From contig NC_064621.1 of the NCBI RefSeq assembly GCF_023898315.1, positions 535,701,383-535,765,382 of the forward strand: a stretch of DNA of 64,000 nt. Direction: 5' to 3'. A program made the position numbers and the translations under genes. Below the pieces are notes generated by a model. It was not told the origin of the DNA. It searched no databases and saw only the letters and a list, made by a program, of their open reading frames with translations. The first letter of the stretch is position 1. Every line of letters starts with the position of its first letter. This DNA comes from Schistocerca nitens. Taxonomy: Eukaryota > Arthropoda > Insecta > Orthoptera > Acrididae. Below are positions 10,621-21,199 of the stretch, in pieces.

Positions 10621-11000
10621 TATATATATAAGCTGGCGCAGCTGTTGCTGTGAACAGCTTTGATACTGCCGCTTCTTCTACTGCTAGTGCCAAGCCGACA
10701 GAAGTGTGCTGATTGTTGAAACACAGCGACTGGCGGCTTGGCCGGTCAGCAGCGCCTTGTGAAGGCCCCGTTAGAAGCAATGTTCCGCCAGCGGTGGCAC
10801 AGTGCGGCGACTACTGTGGGAGTGAGGGGGATGATGGACGGTAGGGTGGCAGAGTAACAGGTGCGAGGCGAGCGAGTTCACAGTTCGGTTAAGCGGTCGT
10901 TCGGTTGACCGACGTTCGGATAATCGACGCTCTACTGTACTTATTTTATCCGAAAACTTTGGCTAGAAAATGTCCTCTGCGTGGCTCGACGTTTGTAAAT

Positions 11001-11192
11001 GCCGGCCGGCCGCTGTGACCGAGCGGTTATGGGCTCTTCAGTCCGGAACCACGCTGCTGCTACGGTCGCAGGTTCGAATCCTGCCTCGGGCATGGATGTG
11101 TGTGATGTCCTTAGGTTAGTTAGGTTTAAGTAGTTCTAAGTCTAGGGGACTGATGACCTCCGATGTGAAGTCCAACAGTGCTTAGAGCCATT
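11001..11192 (+). repeat. SINE1
   Basis: A complete plus-strand copy, head gccggccggccgctgtgacc, with a diverged tail (gtccaacagtgcttagagcc). No convincing target-site duplication. Confidence 0.9.
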
Positions 11193-12733
11193 ATTTACGT
11201 GCGCATACTTGCGCGTTTTTAGTGTACGGTCATTTCTGTATCGTACTGCAGTATCACACGGTAGACACTCATTGTGCAAGAATGCACAATATTCTGCAGT
11301 AATGCCCCTAGTCCTGATGTACGGATATGCCGTAATCGAAACTGTTCCATTGCCGGTTGGTCGGCTACCTGGAAATGTGCAGGAAGGATACACTCCATTG
11401 GCTTTAGCAACTTCGTATACACTCACTCGTGATTCGAGAAAACGACAACTGAAGAAGATAAAAGAGATGCCACCTGATATAAAAGATCTGCTTTTTGCAC
11501 TATCTCCTGGCGGACAACACGGCAGTGATAATGAAGCAATCGACGAATGTGACCGATTCCGATTAAAAATGCGAAACGTCGAATAAAACATTTCAGAACG
11601 GCAAATTCGACTTATAATTCGTTATCAGCGACCTCAAAGTACTGTATACCCGAAGTTTTACTCGAAGCCACTGAATTTCTAAACTTTGATCTGCCAAATT
11701 GGATCCGCCATTTTGATTTTTGCCATTCAGACATCGAATTCGTAATCAGTGATCCCAGAAATCTAAAAAGAACGCACTTTTGTGGGATTTTATATCCATT
11801 TTTCGACTATGTCCAGGTTCTGAAGCAAGGTGTCCCACTAGTGGCTCGACGCTAAGGCGGCAGTTGGCTCTGTCACAAATGTGTGAAGCTGCCCTCACAC
11901 ACGTCGTGGCAGCAAACGTTGACCTCACGGAAGAGAGCGCCGTCAATACACAGGACGAGCTGGTTAACGTCATTTGCGCTCTTAGCGCTCTCCAGTGGCA
12001 GTTGTCGGCTCTATATGGTTCACATTCCAGATAGTTTACGAAAATGGATGCGCCTTAAATTCCTACGGAGATCTATTAAGACGCATATTTCCTCCCTTGT
12101 CCATATGATAGTCATCTTGTTCTGTTTGTAGTATACATAAATAAAAACTTCAGTCTGGATGAACTTGTTATAAGACAAAAAGGAAAGTTCCATGTCCAGT
12201 CAGATGAGGACATAAGCCATACTTCACAAAATCGGACAAAATTCCTCCTTAGAGGCAGCGCACTTACATTTACATAACGTTAGATATTGCAGAAATTATT
12301 TCCATTAATTTATTCAGAAAGTACCATAACGTTCTACAAAACGCGAAGGTGAAAATTGTCTGCACACAACGGGACGCGAAGCCGCTACACATTGTTTCGT
12401 AAGTCGACGCCTCTACCGGCTACACAGCGCCCAAGTTCTGCAATAAACGACCTTGTATTTTCTGTTACGATCTTGTGAAGGCTTTAATCACCAATATGTT
12501 AACTGGCATTTTATTATAATAAATCCTACCAATAATGAAACGTTTTTGGTGAACCTTCAGTGTGCCGTTGCCTAAAAATGGCCTACTTTCATAACACGAG
12601 AGTTATACAACGAAAATAACTAAATACAAAAATTCTATAATCATCCATAGGACGTTTCCTGACATTTTATTACAAAATATCGCACCAATAACGGCGCATT
12701 CTCGACAGATCCTCACTGTTTTCGTGCTTAGAA
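11193..12733. other. No gene recognised
   Basis: It holds a 125-codon ORF on the plus strand (11209-11586), with a charged C-terminal part RKRQLKKIKEMPPDIKDLLF, and a 149-codon ORF on the opposite strand. I recognise neither, and overlapping opposite-strand ORFs of this size argue against either. The stretch 11590-11770 contains a diverged internal repetition around cgaattcgtaatcagtgatc. The remainder to 12733 is AT-rich. Confidence 0.3.
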
Positions 12734-13036
12734 ATGGCATATATATTGCTCGAACAGTCCCAATGGGACACTGTGAACCGGCAGTATACCCGTGGACTGT
12801 TCGAGCAACAAATACGCCGGGAGAAACCGAAGAATCACATCATGTACCTTTACGGGGAGGAGATATATGGCAGCATGAAGAAACTCGACATGCTGCGCCA
12901 CCGAAGATGCCGTTTGCTGAGTGCTCTTGCATTCCTGGTGCCCATTGGACACTATGAACCGGCAGCATACCCGTGGACTGTTCGAGCAACAGATACGCCG
13001 GGAGAAACTGAAGAATCACGGCATATATGTTCATAG
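12734..13036. repeat. Two-copy 80-bp direct repeat with an embedded inverted repeat
   Basis: About 80 bp at 12759-12838 recur at 12940-13019, about 90% alike by eye (both contain cccgtggactgttcgagcaa). A 15-bp perfect inverted pair, ttgctcgaacagtcc at 12746-12760 and ggactgttcgagcaa at 12794-12808, lies in the first copy. A 100-codon ORF (12734-13036) crosses both copies. The unit offset (181) is not a multiple of three, so the repeats are read in different frames. I do not recognise the sequence. Confidence 0.6.
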
Positions 13037-13399
13037 GGTGTAAGTTGCATTACAAAATCCTCCAAACAGGGGCTTCAACAGAAAACGACAAAACCAATTG
13101 GTTATAGTTAAACTGTCATTTTTCCGAGTGCTGTAGTGCAGGCTGTATACACCGGAGAACGCTGAAACATCGTAGGTATGTTCATTAACCGGTGTGCTCG
13201 CGGAGTATGCTGAAAAATTATAGTTCTGTTCTCTACCACCAGGTGAAAATACGGCGCTGTAAGCAGTCGAAATGTGAAATACTTACTGTTTTGACGTCAG
13301 CATGTTGTTCGTCGCTTGGTGACGTGTGTTGATTTCTTTTGCGAACTAACTGTTGGTTTAAAGTATTAAGAACGTTTCAGTTTTCCGTACGAAACGTAA
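13037..13399. other. No feature recognised
   Basis: Short unassigned stretch upstream of a transposase relic. It may include that element's 5' end, but I could not find a terminal repeat. Confidence 0.3.
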
Positions 13400-14165
13400 T
13401 TGCTATCGAGAAGAAAGACCATGCACTGCTGGTAAGGTTGTTTTATCAGAACGGCAGCAGCAGCAGCAGCGCTCCATTGCGGGAATATCGCCGACAGAAA
13501 CAGCTGCGAAGAGGCCTTTTGTCAATTAATGGGTTAAGTAATATGATCAAGAAATTTGAAGAAACAGGTGAATTACGTCGTGCAGCAGGGAGAGGGAGGC
13601 AGCCCATTTCCATCGCACTTGCTGATGAAGTTGCTATAGCTGACTGTGCAGCACATCCTCAAATTCTCCAGCCAGTGCTCGAGCTGTGTCACGGGAATTG
13701 TCGCTCCCCTGGTCAACAGTTCAAAAGATTTTGTTGCGCACTTTACACTGCTATCCCTACAAGATTCAGAGCGTGCACCAAATGAAGCCCCACGATAAAC
13801 TTCAATGCTATGAGTTTACCCTTAGCCCTTCGCCCTTGCCCGCCGCTGTGACCGAGCGGTTCTAGGCGCTTCAGTCTGGAACCGCGCGACCGCTACGGTC
13901 GCAGGTTCGAATCCTGCCTCGGGCATGGATGTGTGTGATGTCCTTAGGTTAGTTAGGTTTAAGTAGTTCTAAGTTCTAGGGGACTGATGACCTCAGATGT
14001 TAAGTCCCATAGTGCTCAGAGCCCTTCGCCCTTTGTCACGCATGGTAATGGATGACATGTGGGCAGGGAGTATTCTTTGGATGGACATTTTACTCTGCAC
14101 GGTGCTGTGAATGTACGGACTGTTGTTTTGGAACTTCCATTGCGCTCAGCTTATGTGACTTTGTG
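13400..14165 (+). pseudogene. Tc/mariner-superfamily transposase relic (DUF4817-type N-terminus), split by a SINE1
   Basis: The translation EKKDHALLVRLFYQNGSSSS, then RREYRRQKQLRRG-like sequence, NGLSNMIKKFEETGELRRAA and GRGRQPISIALADEV match the helix-turn-helix region I know from arthropod DUF4817 transposases. After the SINE1 (13838-14019) it resumes with VMDDMWAGSILWMDI, aligning with the MW.G.ILWTDEAHF block that carries the first catalytic aspartate. A frameshift lies before the SINE and several stops after it. The catalytic C-terminal half is not found. Confidence 0.65.
13838..14019 (+). repeat. SINE1
   Basis: A complete copy flanked by the 14-bp direct repeat agcccttcgccctt at 13824-13837 and 14020-14033. 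It is inserted in a transposase relic. Confidence 0.92.
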
Positions 14166-15887
14166 GTGTGGTTTCACAGGCTCATTCATTTTCGGTCCGT
14201 TTTTCTTTTAAACATGCGCGCCACCAATCACGCAACGGCATCCCCTGCAACCGCCACCGCGGCATGAGGGCGTTGCAGTGAACGCTGCCAATGATGTGCA
14301 AGCACCCCCTCTCCGGAGCTCTAGCGCTGGGTCTGCTTACGTTCAAACACTGATGTACAGAGCCCATTGTTTTCCATTTCATAATATTTACGGACCTTCA
14401 TAGCGGTCACGGCTCGACATCTACGGAATATTCATTGTATTGAAGAGGGACTGAATTGTAAACCATTGTATCTCCGACGCTGCAACTTCAGCAAAGAAAT
14501 TTATGTTTGATTTTTGATATTTGATATTAGATTTAGAATCAATTAGTAACAGAATTCTCTATCCATAAACTGCATCTGTTCCTCGCTCCCGTACCCAGTA
14601 AAAAACCACAAAGCGTGCAAAAGAAGTTACAACAGAAGAGATGGAAACCTAGTGGCCCAGTTTGTTCAAAGTGGTATTTGTACGTTATAAGGATTTCCTT
14701 AGGCAGCATGTGATTCCAGCTTTGTGAGAACGCAGCTGTGCTAACACCACACCACTACTTTTACACAAGAGTGACGACACCACATGTCAATTACTCGGTG
14801 AAAGATTTACTTCGAGAAGCCTTCGATAAAGACCGTATCGTCTCTAGTAACACCTGGAGTTACTACCTGCCTTCCGCATGGAACACACCTATCTCACCAC
14901 TGACCACTTGTGTCAGACACATACGGTTGCTGTCAACAAGTATGGGCCTGAAGATGATGATATAACAACATCGAAACTAGTTGCCAATAAAACCAACCTA
15001 ATTACAGCTGGAGGAATCTCGTCATTTTTTAACATATATCATACTAGCTGACATCCCAAGTCGTCCGTTTCAATTATGGATATACGAAGACATCTCTAAA
15101 ATGTCTAAAGTTTTTTGAGGGCTTATATGTTGGCAGTACTGCATTAGCAGAGCTGAGCGAGGAGGATGAGGAAGAGGAGGAGGGGCAGAAGCATGAGACG
15201 GAGAATAAACATGGCACAGAGAATAATAATCACCATAGGGAGAAGAAGTTAAACAAGAAAGAGAAGATTAGTGATAAGAAGAGGAAGGATAGTGAGAAGA
15301 AAACTGTGATGTTATTGTTGTTGATGACGATGATGATGGCAAAGCAACATTCTTATACAGCTTGTTGTTAGTTGTCTCTTAACATTTCTCAGCAGGTCGT
15401 CTTACGGGCGTGTCTGTCTCTGAGGAAGGGAATGAATTAGCACAATAAATCTGTGGACATCCTTGGTATCAGCAGAGTAGTGAACAGGACCGTAGTTACC
15501 AAAGAAGAGTGGGCTACTTCCAGCGTCAGCGCCAGTGTGAGAGAGAGTGAAGATGGCGGGCGGCGAGGAGGAGGTATTGGGCGGGGGGGGGGGGGGGAGG
15601 GGGGATAGGCCCTAGTCCATGCGGTACGTCTGGAGATAGGGTGGACGACGTCGGCTGTAATCTACTGGACCGGACCGGACTGGATAGGTTAGGATAGGAT
15701 AGCGTGCAGCGGACGCGATGGCCGCCATAAAATCCAACGACAGTCGTTGGCGAACCGCCACATCTTTCCTTAGACGGCCGCTTTATTGCTCGGCTGCGGA
15801 ACTGCTCTAGTTTGCGCGGCTCTCGATTTACTTTCGTCCAAAGAGAACTGTTAATGAGACCGTAACTGCGTCAACAGCAACCTGCCT
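14166..15887. other. No gene recognised; repeat motif, purine tract and G run
   Basis: Around 14945-14990, gggcctgaagatgatgat and atcgaaactagttgcc are one arm of a sequence theme common in insect foldback elements (compare 44761). About 15155-15340 is almost entirely purine on the plus strand. One frame there encodes an acidic then basic low-complexity stretch (EEDEEEEEGQKHETEN), without a start codon. A 15-base G run lies at 15583-15597. The rest to 15887 is GC-rich and unassigned. Confidence 0.35.
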
Positions 15888-15916
15888 TTGTATTCATGTA
15901 CATCTATATCTATATA
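15888..15916 (-). repeat. 3' simple-repeat tail of the LINE at 17238-18449, displaced by a mariner
   Basis: On the minus strand it reads tatagatatagatgtacatg, a simple-repeat tail directly after the mariner. The mariner duplicated a TA, so this tail is best read as the continuation of the LINE 3' end from 17238. Confidence 0.5.
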
Positions 15917-17237
15917 CGAGGTGCGGCTAGAAAAAAACCGGACTGATGCTGGAAAAAACATTTATTTACTATTATTTACAATTTCATGTTATCTCCTTCA
16001 ATGTACTCTCCTCCTCGGTCTCTACACCGCTCCATACGAATTTTCCACTGTTCATAGCAATGCTGCAGATCATTTTCGGTAAGTCCATACATTACTTCCG
16101 TCGCTTTTTCTTTTACTGCTTCAACAGTCTCAAATCTAGTTCCTTTCAAAGCTGACTTGACTTTAGGGAAAAGAAAAAAGTCACAGGGGGCCAAATCAGG
16201 TGAGTAGGGTGGATGATCTAAGATGGGAATGTCGTGTTTTGCCAAAAACGTCATCACTGACAACGCACTGTGAACTGGGGCATTGTCTTGGTGAAGGATC
16301 CATGACTTTTTTCTCCACAAATCGTTCCGTTTTCTCCGTACTCGCTCACGTAGGGTAGCCAGGACGCTAATGTAGTAATGCTGATTCACTGTTTGTCCCT
16401 CTGGTACCCAATCAATGTGCACAATCCCTTAGATGTCAAAAAAAACAATCATCATTGCCTTGAATTTCGATTTGGACATTCGTGCTTTTTTTTGTCGTGG
16501 AGAACCAGGAGTTTTCCAATGCATCGATTGGCGTTTAGTTTCGGGATCGTAAGTAAAAAACCACGATACATCGCAAGTAATAACATTTTGTAAGAAGGTG
16601 GGATCACTTTCAATGTTTTCCAGGATGTCAGAACAAATCATTCTTCGGCGTTCCTTCTGTTCAATTGTGAAACACTTTGGAACCATTTTTGAACACACTT
16701 TGTTCATGTTGAAACTTTCATGAAGAATCTGCCTAACACTTTCCTTGTCAACTCCTGTTAACTCAGACACTGCTCTGATTGTTAAACGGCGATCTTGTCG
16801 AACAAGTTTACCGATTTTTTCAATGTTTGCATCAGTTTCTGCTGACAATGGTCTGCCAGTGCGAGTTTCATCACTGGTGTCTTCGCGGCCATCTTTAAAT
16901 CGTTTAAACCACTCAAACACTTGTGTTCGCGATAAACAATCATCGCCGTACACTTGTTGTAACATTACAAACGTTTCACTTGCAGATTTTCCTAGTTTTG
17001 AAACAAAATTTGATGTTAACACGCTGTTCTTTCTGTACACTCAACATTTTCCGACGCACAGACAAAACGTCAACTACTTAAAACAGACGCCACGGGCAGA
17101 CTGAGTGCAGGAGGCAGATGAAACTCGAGCAGTAGGCGGAGCGAGAGTCACGTGACAGGCCACGCGACTTTCAGCCTTATTGCATTCGTTTTATTGTTTC
17201 ACCAGTACTAGTCCGGTTTTTTTCTAGCCACACCTCG
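15917..17237 (-). mobile_element. mariner element, one nonsense mutation from intact
   Basis: Ends cgaggtgcggctagaaaaaa (left) and cgaggtgtggctagaaaaaa (right, reversed) form ~35-bp inverted repeats with TA duplicated outside. Length is 1321 bp, typical of mariner. It is inserted at the 3' end of a LINE. Confidence 0.92.
15976..17040 (-). pseudogene. mariner transposase (DD34D) with one premature stop
   Basis: One frame runs from ATG at 17040 to 15976 (about 353 residues) with a single in-frame TAA at 16429-16431, within FFDI*GIVHIDWV. N-terminal helix-turn-helix motifs run to about residue 115 (FEWFKRFKDGRED and following). The first catalytic aspartate is residue 157 in TCDVSW, where most mariners have TGDETW. 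The second is in ILHQDNAPVHS and the third in PYSPDLAPCDFF, 34 residues apart. The family's WVPHEL-like block reads MVPKCF. No frameshifts. Without readthrough the product stops before the second aspartate and would be inactive. Confidence 0.9.
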
Positions 17238-18449
17238 TATACACACCGCTAGCCACCAAGCGGTGTGTGGCGGAGGGCACTATTCGCACCAAAGTCAAAT
17301 TTCAGGCCCTCTGTTCCACTCCCGGAACACGCGAGTGAAAAACGACTGTCTGAACACCTCAGTACGAACTCTAATTTCCCTTATCTTTGAATGGTGATCA
17401 TTGTGCGATTTTAAAGTTGGTGGTAATAATATATGCTCTACATCCTAGGCGAAGATCGGTTTTTGGAATTTAGTGAGCAGCCCTTTCCGTTTAGCGCTTC
17501 GTCTGTCTGCAAGTGTGTCACACTTCAAACTTTCTATGAGATTAATAACGCACTCGCGATGGCTAAATGTACCTGTCACGAATCTTGCCGCTCTTCTTTG
17601 GACCTTCTCAATGTCTTGAATCAGACTCAACTGGTAAGGGTCCCATACAGACGAACAACACTCTTAATACTGGACGAACTTTCGTACTGTAAGCACTTTC
17701 CTTTGTTGAAGGACTGCATCGCTTCAGGATTCCACTAATAAACCGCAATCTAGAGTTCGACTTACCCGTTACTTGTATAATCTGAGCGTTCCATTTGAGA
17801 TCATTTCGAATAGTCACACCCAGATACTTTACGGATGTTATCGCTTCCAAAGACTGGGCATTTATTTGTACTCATACACTAATGGGGATTTTCGCTTTGC
17901 TATGCACAGTAGGTTACACTTACTAATATTGAGAGATAACTGCCAGTCATTACACCACGCATTTATTTTCTGCAAATCCTCAATGATTTGTTCACAACTT
18001 TCATGTGATACTACTTTGCTGTAAAGTAGAGCATCATCCGCAAACAATCTAATGCCGCTGTCGATACCATCAACTAGGTCGTTCATGTAAATCGTGAAAA
18101 GCAGCGGACCTATTATGCTGCCCTGAGGCACACCTGATGTTACACTTGTTTCTGTTGAAGTCTCCCCATTCAGGACGACATGCTGCTGTCTGTCTGTTAG
18201 AAAACTTCGTATCCAATCGCATATTTCATCGGATAGGGCGTAAGCGCGCACTTTTTGGAGCAAGCGACGGTGCGGAACTGAGTCGAAAGCTTTTCGAAAG
18301 TCGAGGAATATGGCATAAACCTGGGAGCCGGTATCTAGAACCTGTTGTATATCATGCACAAAGAGGGCCAGCTGTGTCTCGCATGACCGCTGTTTCCTAA
18401 AACCGTGCTGGTTCCTGCAAATGAGCTTGTCAGAGTCTAGAAAGGTCAT
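17238..18449 (-). pseudogene. CR1/Jockey-type LINE 3' half, 5' truncated
   Basis: The minus-strand frame 18449-17862 encodes an RT domain: NQHGFRKQRSCETQLALF, FLDFRKAFDSVPHRRL, SGVPQGSIIGPLLF and the catalytic FADDALLY. After frameshifts, KYLGVTIRNDLKWN (17850-17608) and DIEKVQRRAARFVTG (17630-17445) are the C-terminal parts. The 5' end is cut near 18450, as usual for LINEs. The 3' end carries a perfect 9-bp inverted pair, cacaccgct and agcggtgtg, at about 17241-17266. A second copy of the family is at 61573-62870. The clade name is by motif resemblance only. Confidence 0.85.
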
Positions 18450-18639
18450 TCAGGTTGGAACAGGTGGTCTGTCTTTTATGTACATACTTTCTTTTTTTAT
18501 TTCTGTCTTCCTTTTCGGTAGTATGCCATTATCGCGTAATATAGAGACCTCTAGGGACGTTCGAATGTGACACTGGCCCGATGTTAGATTGCATGGGGAC
18601 GCGAGGGTTGGCGTACTTTTCGCCAAGGTTCCGATCTAC
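18450..18639. other. No feature recognised
   Basis: Short unassigned sequence between the truncated LINE and a Tc1 relic. Confidence 0.3.
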
Positions 18640-19280
18640 CACATCCGGCCACCACACCGCCACAGCAGAGGATCACCGTACCGTGCGCAAAGTAGGCCTA
18701 CAACCGCTCCACGTCTGCGCCTGACAACCGAGAATAAGTAATGGACATCCCGCAACATTCTGCGTCATCCCGCACCATTAGGCAGAGACTAGCACCAGTC
18801 CGTACTACGTAGGCTGAAGTTGTCATCACAACGCAAACGGCTGTGTTTGGAGCGCTGCCGAGACTAGGAAGCGTGGACTGCTGATGAATGGAGTCACACT
18901 TCACTCGACAATGAGTTCGGTTCTGCACTTTCCCGGATGACTATCGTCGGGGAGTCAAGGCTGGTAGTGCTTGAGGCACAACGGTAAGCGCGGACATCCT
19001 GCGTCCTCATGCTGGTTCGCACTTGCCACGTACTCCTATGAACTGTGCACATGATACTGCGATATTCCAGTGGCCGGCTTGATCCACATGTCTCTCCCCG
19101 ACAGAACATCTGTCGGACCTGCTCAGATGTCAAATTTCAACACTGTCCCAATGCCAGTATCAGGGATATCAATGACCAGTTACAACAGTTGTCAGGTTGG
19201 CCCAGGAGAGGATTAACCACTTCCTAACCGGATCAGTGCCGGCATCCAAACCAGGAGGGGTGAAACGTCACACTGATAAA
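18640..19280 (+). pseudogene. Heavily decayed Tc1-like transposase
   Basis: Plus-strand translation in shifting frames shows CLERCRD then EAWTADEWSHTSLDNEFGSA, corresponding to the W..EW..V.FSDESRF block. Further on come FQWPA*STCLSPTEHLSDLL (the WPA.SPDL.PIEH.WD block, glutamate retained) and LAQERINHFLTGSVPA (the C-terminal RI..LI.SMP.R block). Many frameshifts and stops. Terminal repeats not found. Confidence 0.5.
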
Positions 19281-19691
19281 TGGGCTCATACTGGCAAGTT
19301 CTGTGAAATAACACCAGACATTGTCCAGTGCTCCACGTTTCATTTTGTTTCCTTCTCCCCTTTGGGTACTTCTCTTTTTTGGGTCTGGCAGTGTATTTGG
19401 AATGTGGTTTCGGCTGAGTATGGTATATCATAACAACGTCTGTGTTCACTTTCTTCTTGTATTAAGCCACTCTTGAGGCTAGAGCCAATGTAACACGGCA
19501 CCAGCTTGATATATACTGGAGGTGACTAATTTTTTGTCCGATGTGTTTATTTTGATATGATGTCGGAATCTTCTCCACCCGTAACATATTTATAGCTTGA
19601 CCTCCGGTTGGACAGCAGAGAAATGGTAGGTAAAACCAATTCAGTGCGATCTGGGAAGACCCGTTTCCGATGACATACGGAATAATAAAAA
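19281..19691. other. No feature recognised
   Basis: Unassigned sequence. The first part may be the 3' flank of the Tc1 relic. Confidence 0.3.
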
Positions 19692-19889
19692 ATGGTTCAA
19701 ATGGCTCTGAGCACTATGGGACTTAACATTTGAGGTCATCAGTCCCCTAGAAATTAGAATTACTTAAACCTAACTAACCTAAGGACATCACACACATCCA
19801 TGCCCGAGGCAGGATTCGAACCTGCGACCGTAGCGGTCGCGCGGTTCCAGACTGTAGCGCCTAGAACCGCTCGGCCACTGCGACCGGCC
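19692..19889 (-). repeat. SINE1
   Basis: Complete minus-strand copy, B-box complement ggattcgaacctgcgacc. No clear duplication outside. Confidence 0.9.
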
Positions 19890-20001
19890 AAGATATTTCA
19901 TGTTTTGTATTTCCGCTAATTCATAAAATGTGTTAATGGGTTAAATACCTGCAGTATTAATGGCACAACTTCATTTCGTAGTGCGTTACAGGTCAGTCGT
20001 A

Positions 20002-21199
20002 CATTGATCAGCCAGAACATTATGACCATGAACCTAACAGCCGGTTGTCAACCTTTGGCACAGATACCAGCGGCGACGCGTGGCGGCATGGAAGCAATGA
20101 AACCTTGGTAGGTCTCTGGAGGGACTTGGGACCACATCTGCGCACACAATTCACCTAATTCCCGTAAATTCCCGAGAGTGGGACGATGAGCTCTGACGCC
20201 ACGTTCGTTCACATCCCAGATGTGCTCGATTGGGTATAGATCTGGCGAGTTGGAGGGTCAGCACATCAATTGGAACTCGCAACTGTACTTCTCGAAACTC
20301 TCCATCACCCTCCTGGCCTTGTGACATGGCGCATAATTTTGCTGAAAGATGCCTCTGCCGTCGGGAAACATGATCGTCATGAAGGGGTGTGCGTGGTCTG
20401 CAACTGGAGTACGATACTCGTCGGTCGTCATGGTTCCTTGCGCCAGCTTCACTGGACCCATGGATGTCCACGTGAATGTTTCCCAGAGCATAGTGGAGCC
20501 GCCGCCAGCTTGTCTCCGTCCCACAGTACAGCTGTCAAGGCGCTGTCACCCTGGAAGACGGCGGATTCACGCCCTCCCATCGGCATGATGAAGGAGGTCT
20601 CGGGATTCATCAGATCATGGAGCGCTCTTCCACTGAGCCGGTGCCGATGGTCACGTACCCATTTGAGTCGTAGTTGCAGATGTTGTGGTGTTAACATTGG
20701 CATATGAATGGTCGTCGGCTGCGGAGACCAACCGTTCTGAGAGTTCGGTGCACTGTGTGTTCAGACAGAATTGTACTCTGTTCGGCGTTAAAGTCTGATG
20801 GTAGTTCTGCCACAGTTCGCCGCCAGTCCTATTATACCAGTCTGTCCAGCGTACGACGTCCGACATCTCTAACGAGGGCGGCCGTCCACCTTCACGAAGT
20901 CTGGACGTGGTTTTACCTTGGTTTCGTCACTCACCAAAGCACTCCTCGAACACCGGAGAAGTCGTGCAGTTTCCGAAATGCTCGAGTCGAGCCTACCGGT
21001 CATCACAATCTGCCCTCGATCAAACTCAAATAGAACGCGTGCCTTCCCCATTCTACACATGGATAGCACGCTCATTGATACTACATGCTCCGTGCATGTG
21101 TCTGACTAGCAGTCATTCCTCGCCAGATGACAATGCTACCGCCTGGGCGGGTTTATATCGATAGTTGGTCGGTGGACATAATTTTATGATTGATCAATT
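20002..21199 (-). mobile_element. Tc1-like transposon, decayed full-length copy (ATTGATCAGCC family)
   Basis: The left end cattgatcagccagaacatt and the reversed right end aattgatcaatcataaaatt are imperfect inverted repeats next to TA. Length is about 1.2 kb. It is the only member of this family in the window. Confidence 0.8.
20020..21051 (-). pseudogene. Tc1-like transposase pseudogene
   Basis: Starts at the ATG at 21051 (MGKARVLFEFDRGQIVMTGR), an N-terminal helix-turn-helix. The frame then breaks near 20870, 20650, 20520 and 20270. Recognisable blocks are LKWVRDHRHRLSG, GGGSTMLWETFTWTSMGPV, IFQQNYAPCH (second catalytic aspartate replaced by asparagine) and SPDLYPIEHIWD (glutamate kept). It ends with RVAAGICAKGGQPAV. 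Multiple frameshifts; inactive. Confidence 0.8.

Larger units (their letters stand above)
8737..10937. mobile_element. pogo-like non-autonomous element hosting a SINE1 and a Tc1-like element
   Basis: Perfect 23-bp inverted ends (cagtagagcgtcgattatcc plus gaa) bound the interval, with TA on both outer sides (8735-8736 and 10938-10939). The motif resembles pogo/Tigger termini, which carry ...CTCGATTATCCGAA. Removing the SINE1 (8820-9021) and the Tc1-like element (9199-10620) leaves about 0.56 kb with no transposase, so this is a MITE-like or internally deleted copy. Orientation cannot be assigned. Confidence 0.75.

Noticed and set aside
10377..10724. 116-codon upstream extension of the Tc1 transposase ORF
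   Set aside because: It reads through the element's own terminal repeat into the pogo-like host; the ATG at 10376 gives the normal family length.
15047..15369. Open frame encoding EEDEEEEEG and a lysine-rich run
   Set aside because: No start codon before the purine tract and low complexity throughout; better read as a compositional tract than an exon.
15675..15705. TTAGG-like units (ggataggttaggataggata), the insect telomere motif
   Set aside because: Only a few irregular units with variant spacing; not a telomeric array.
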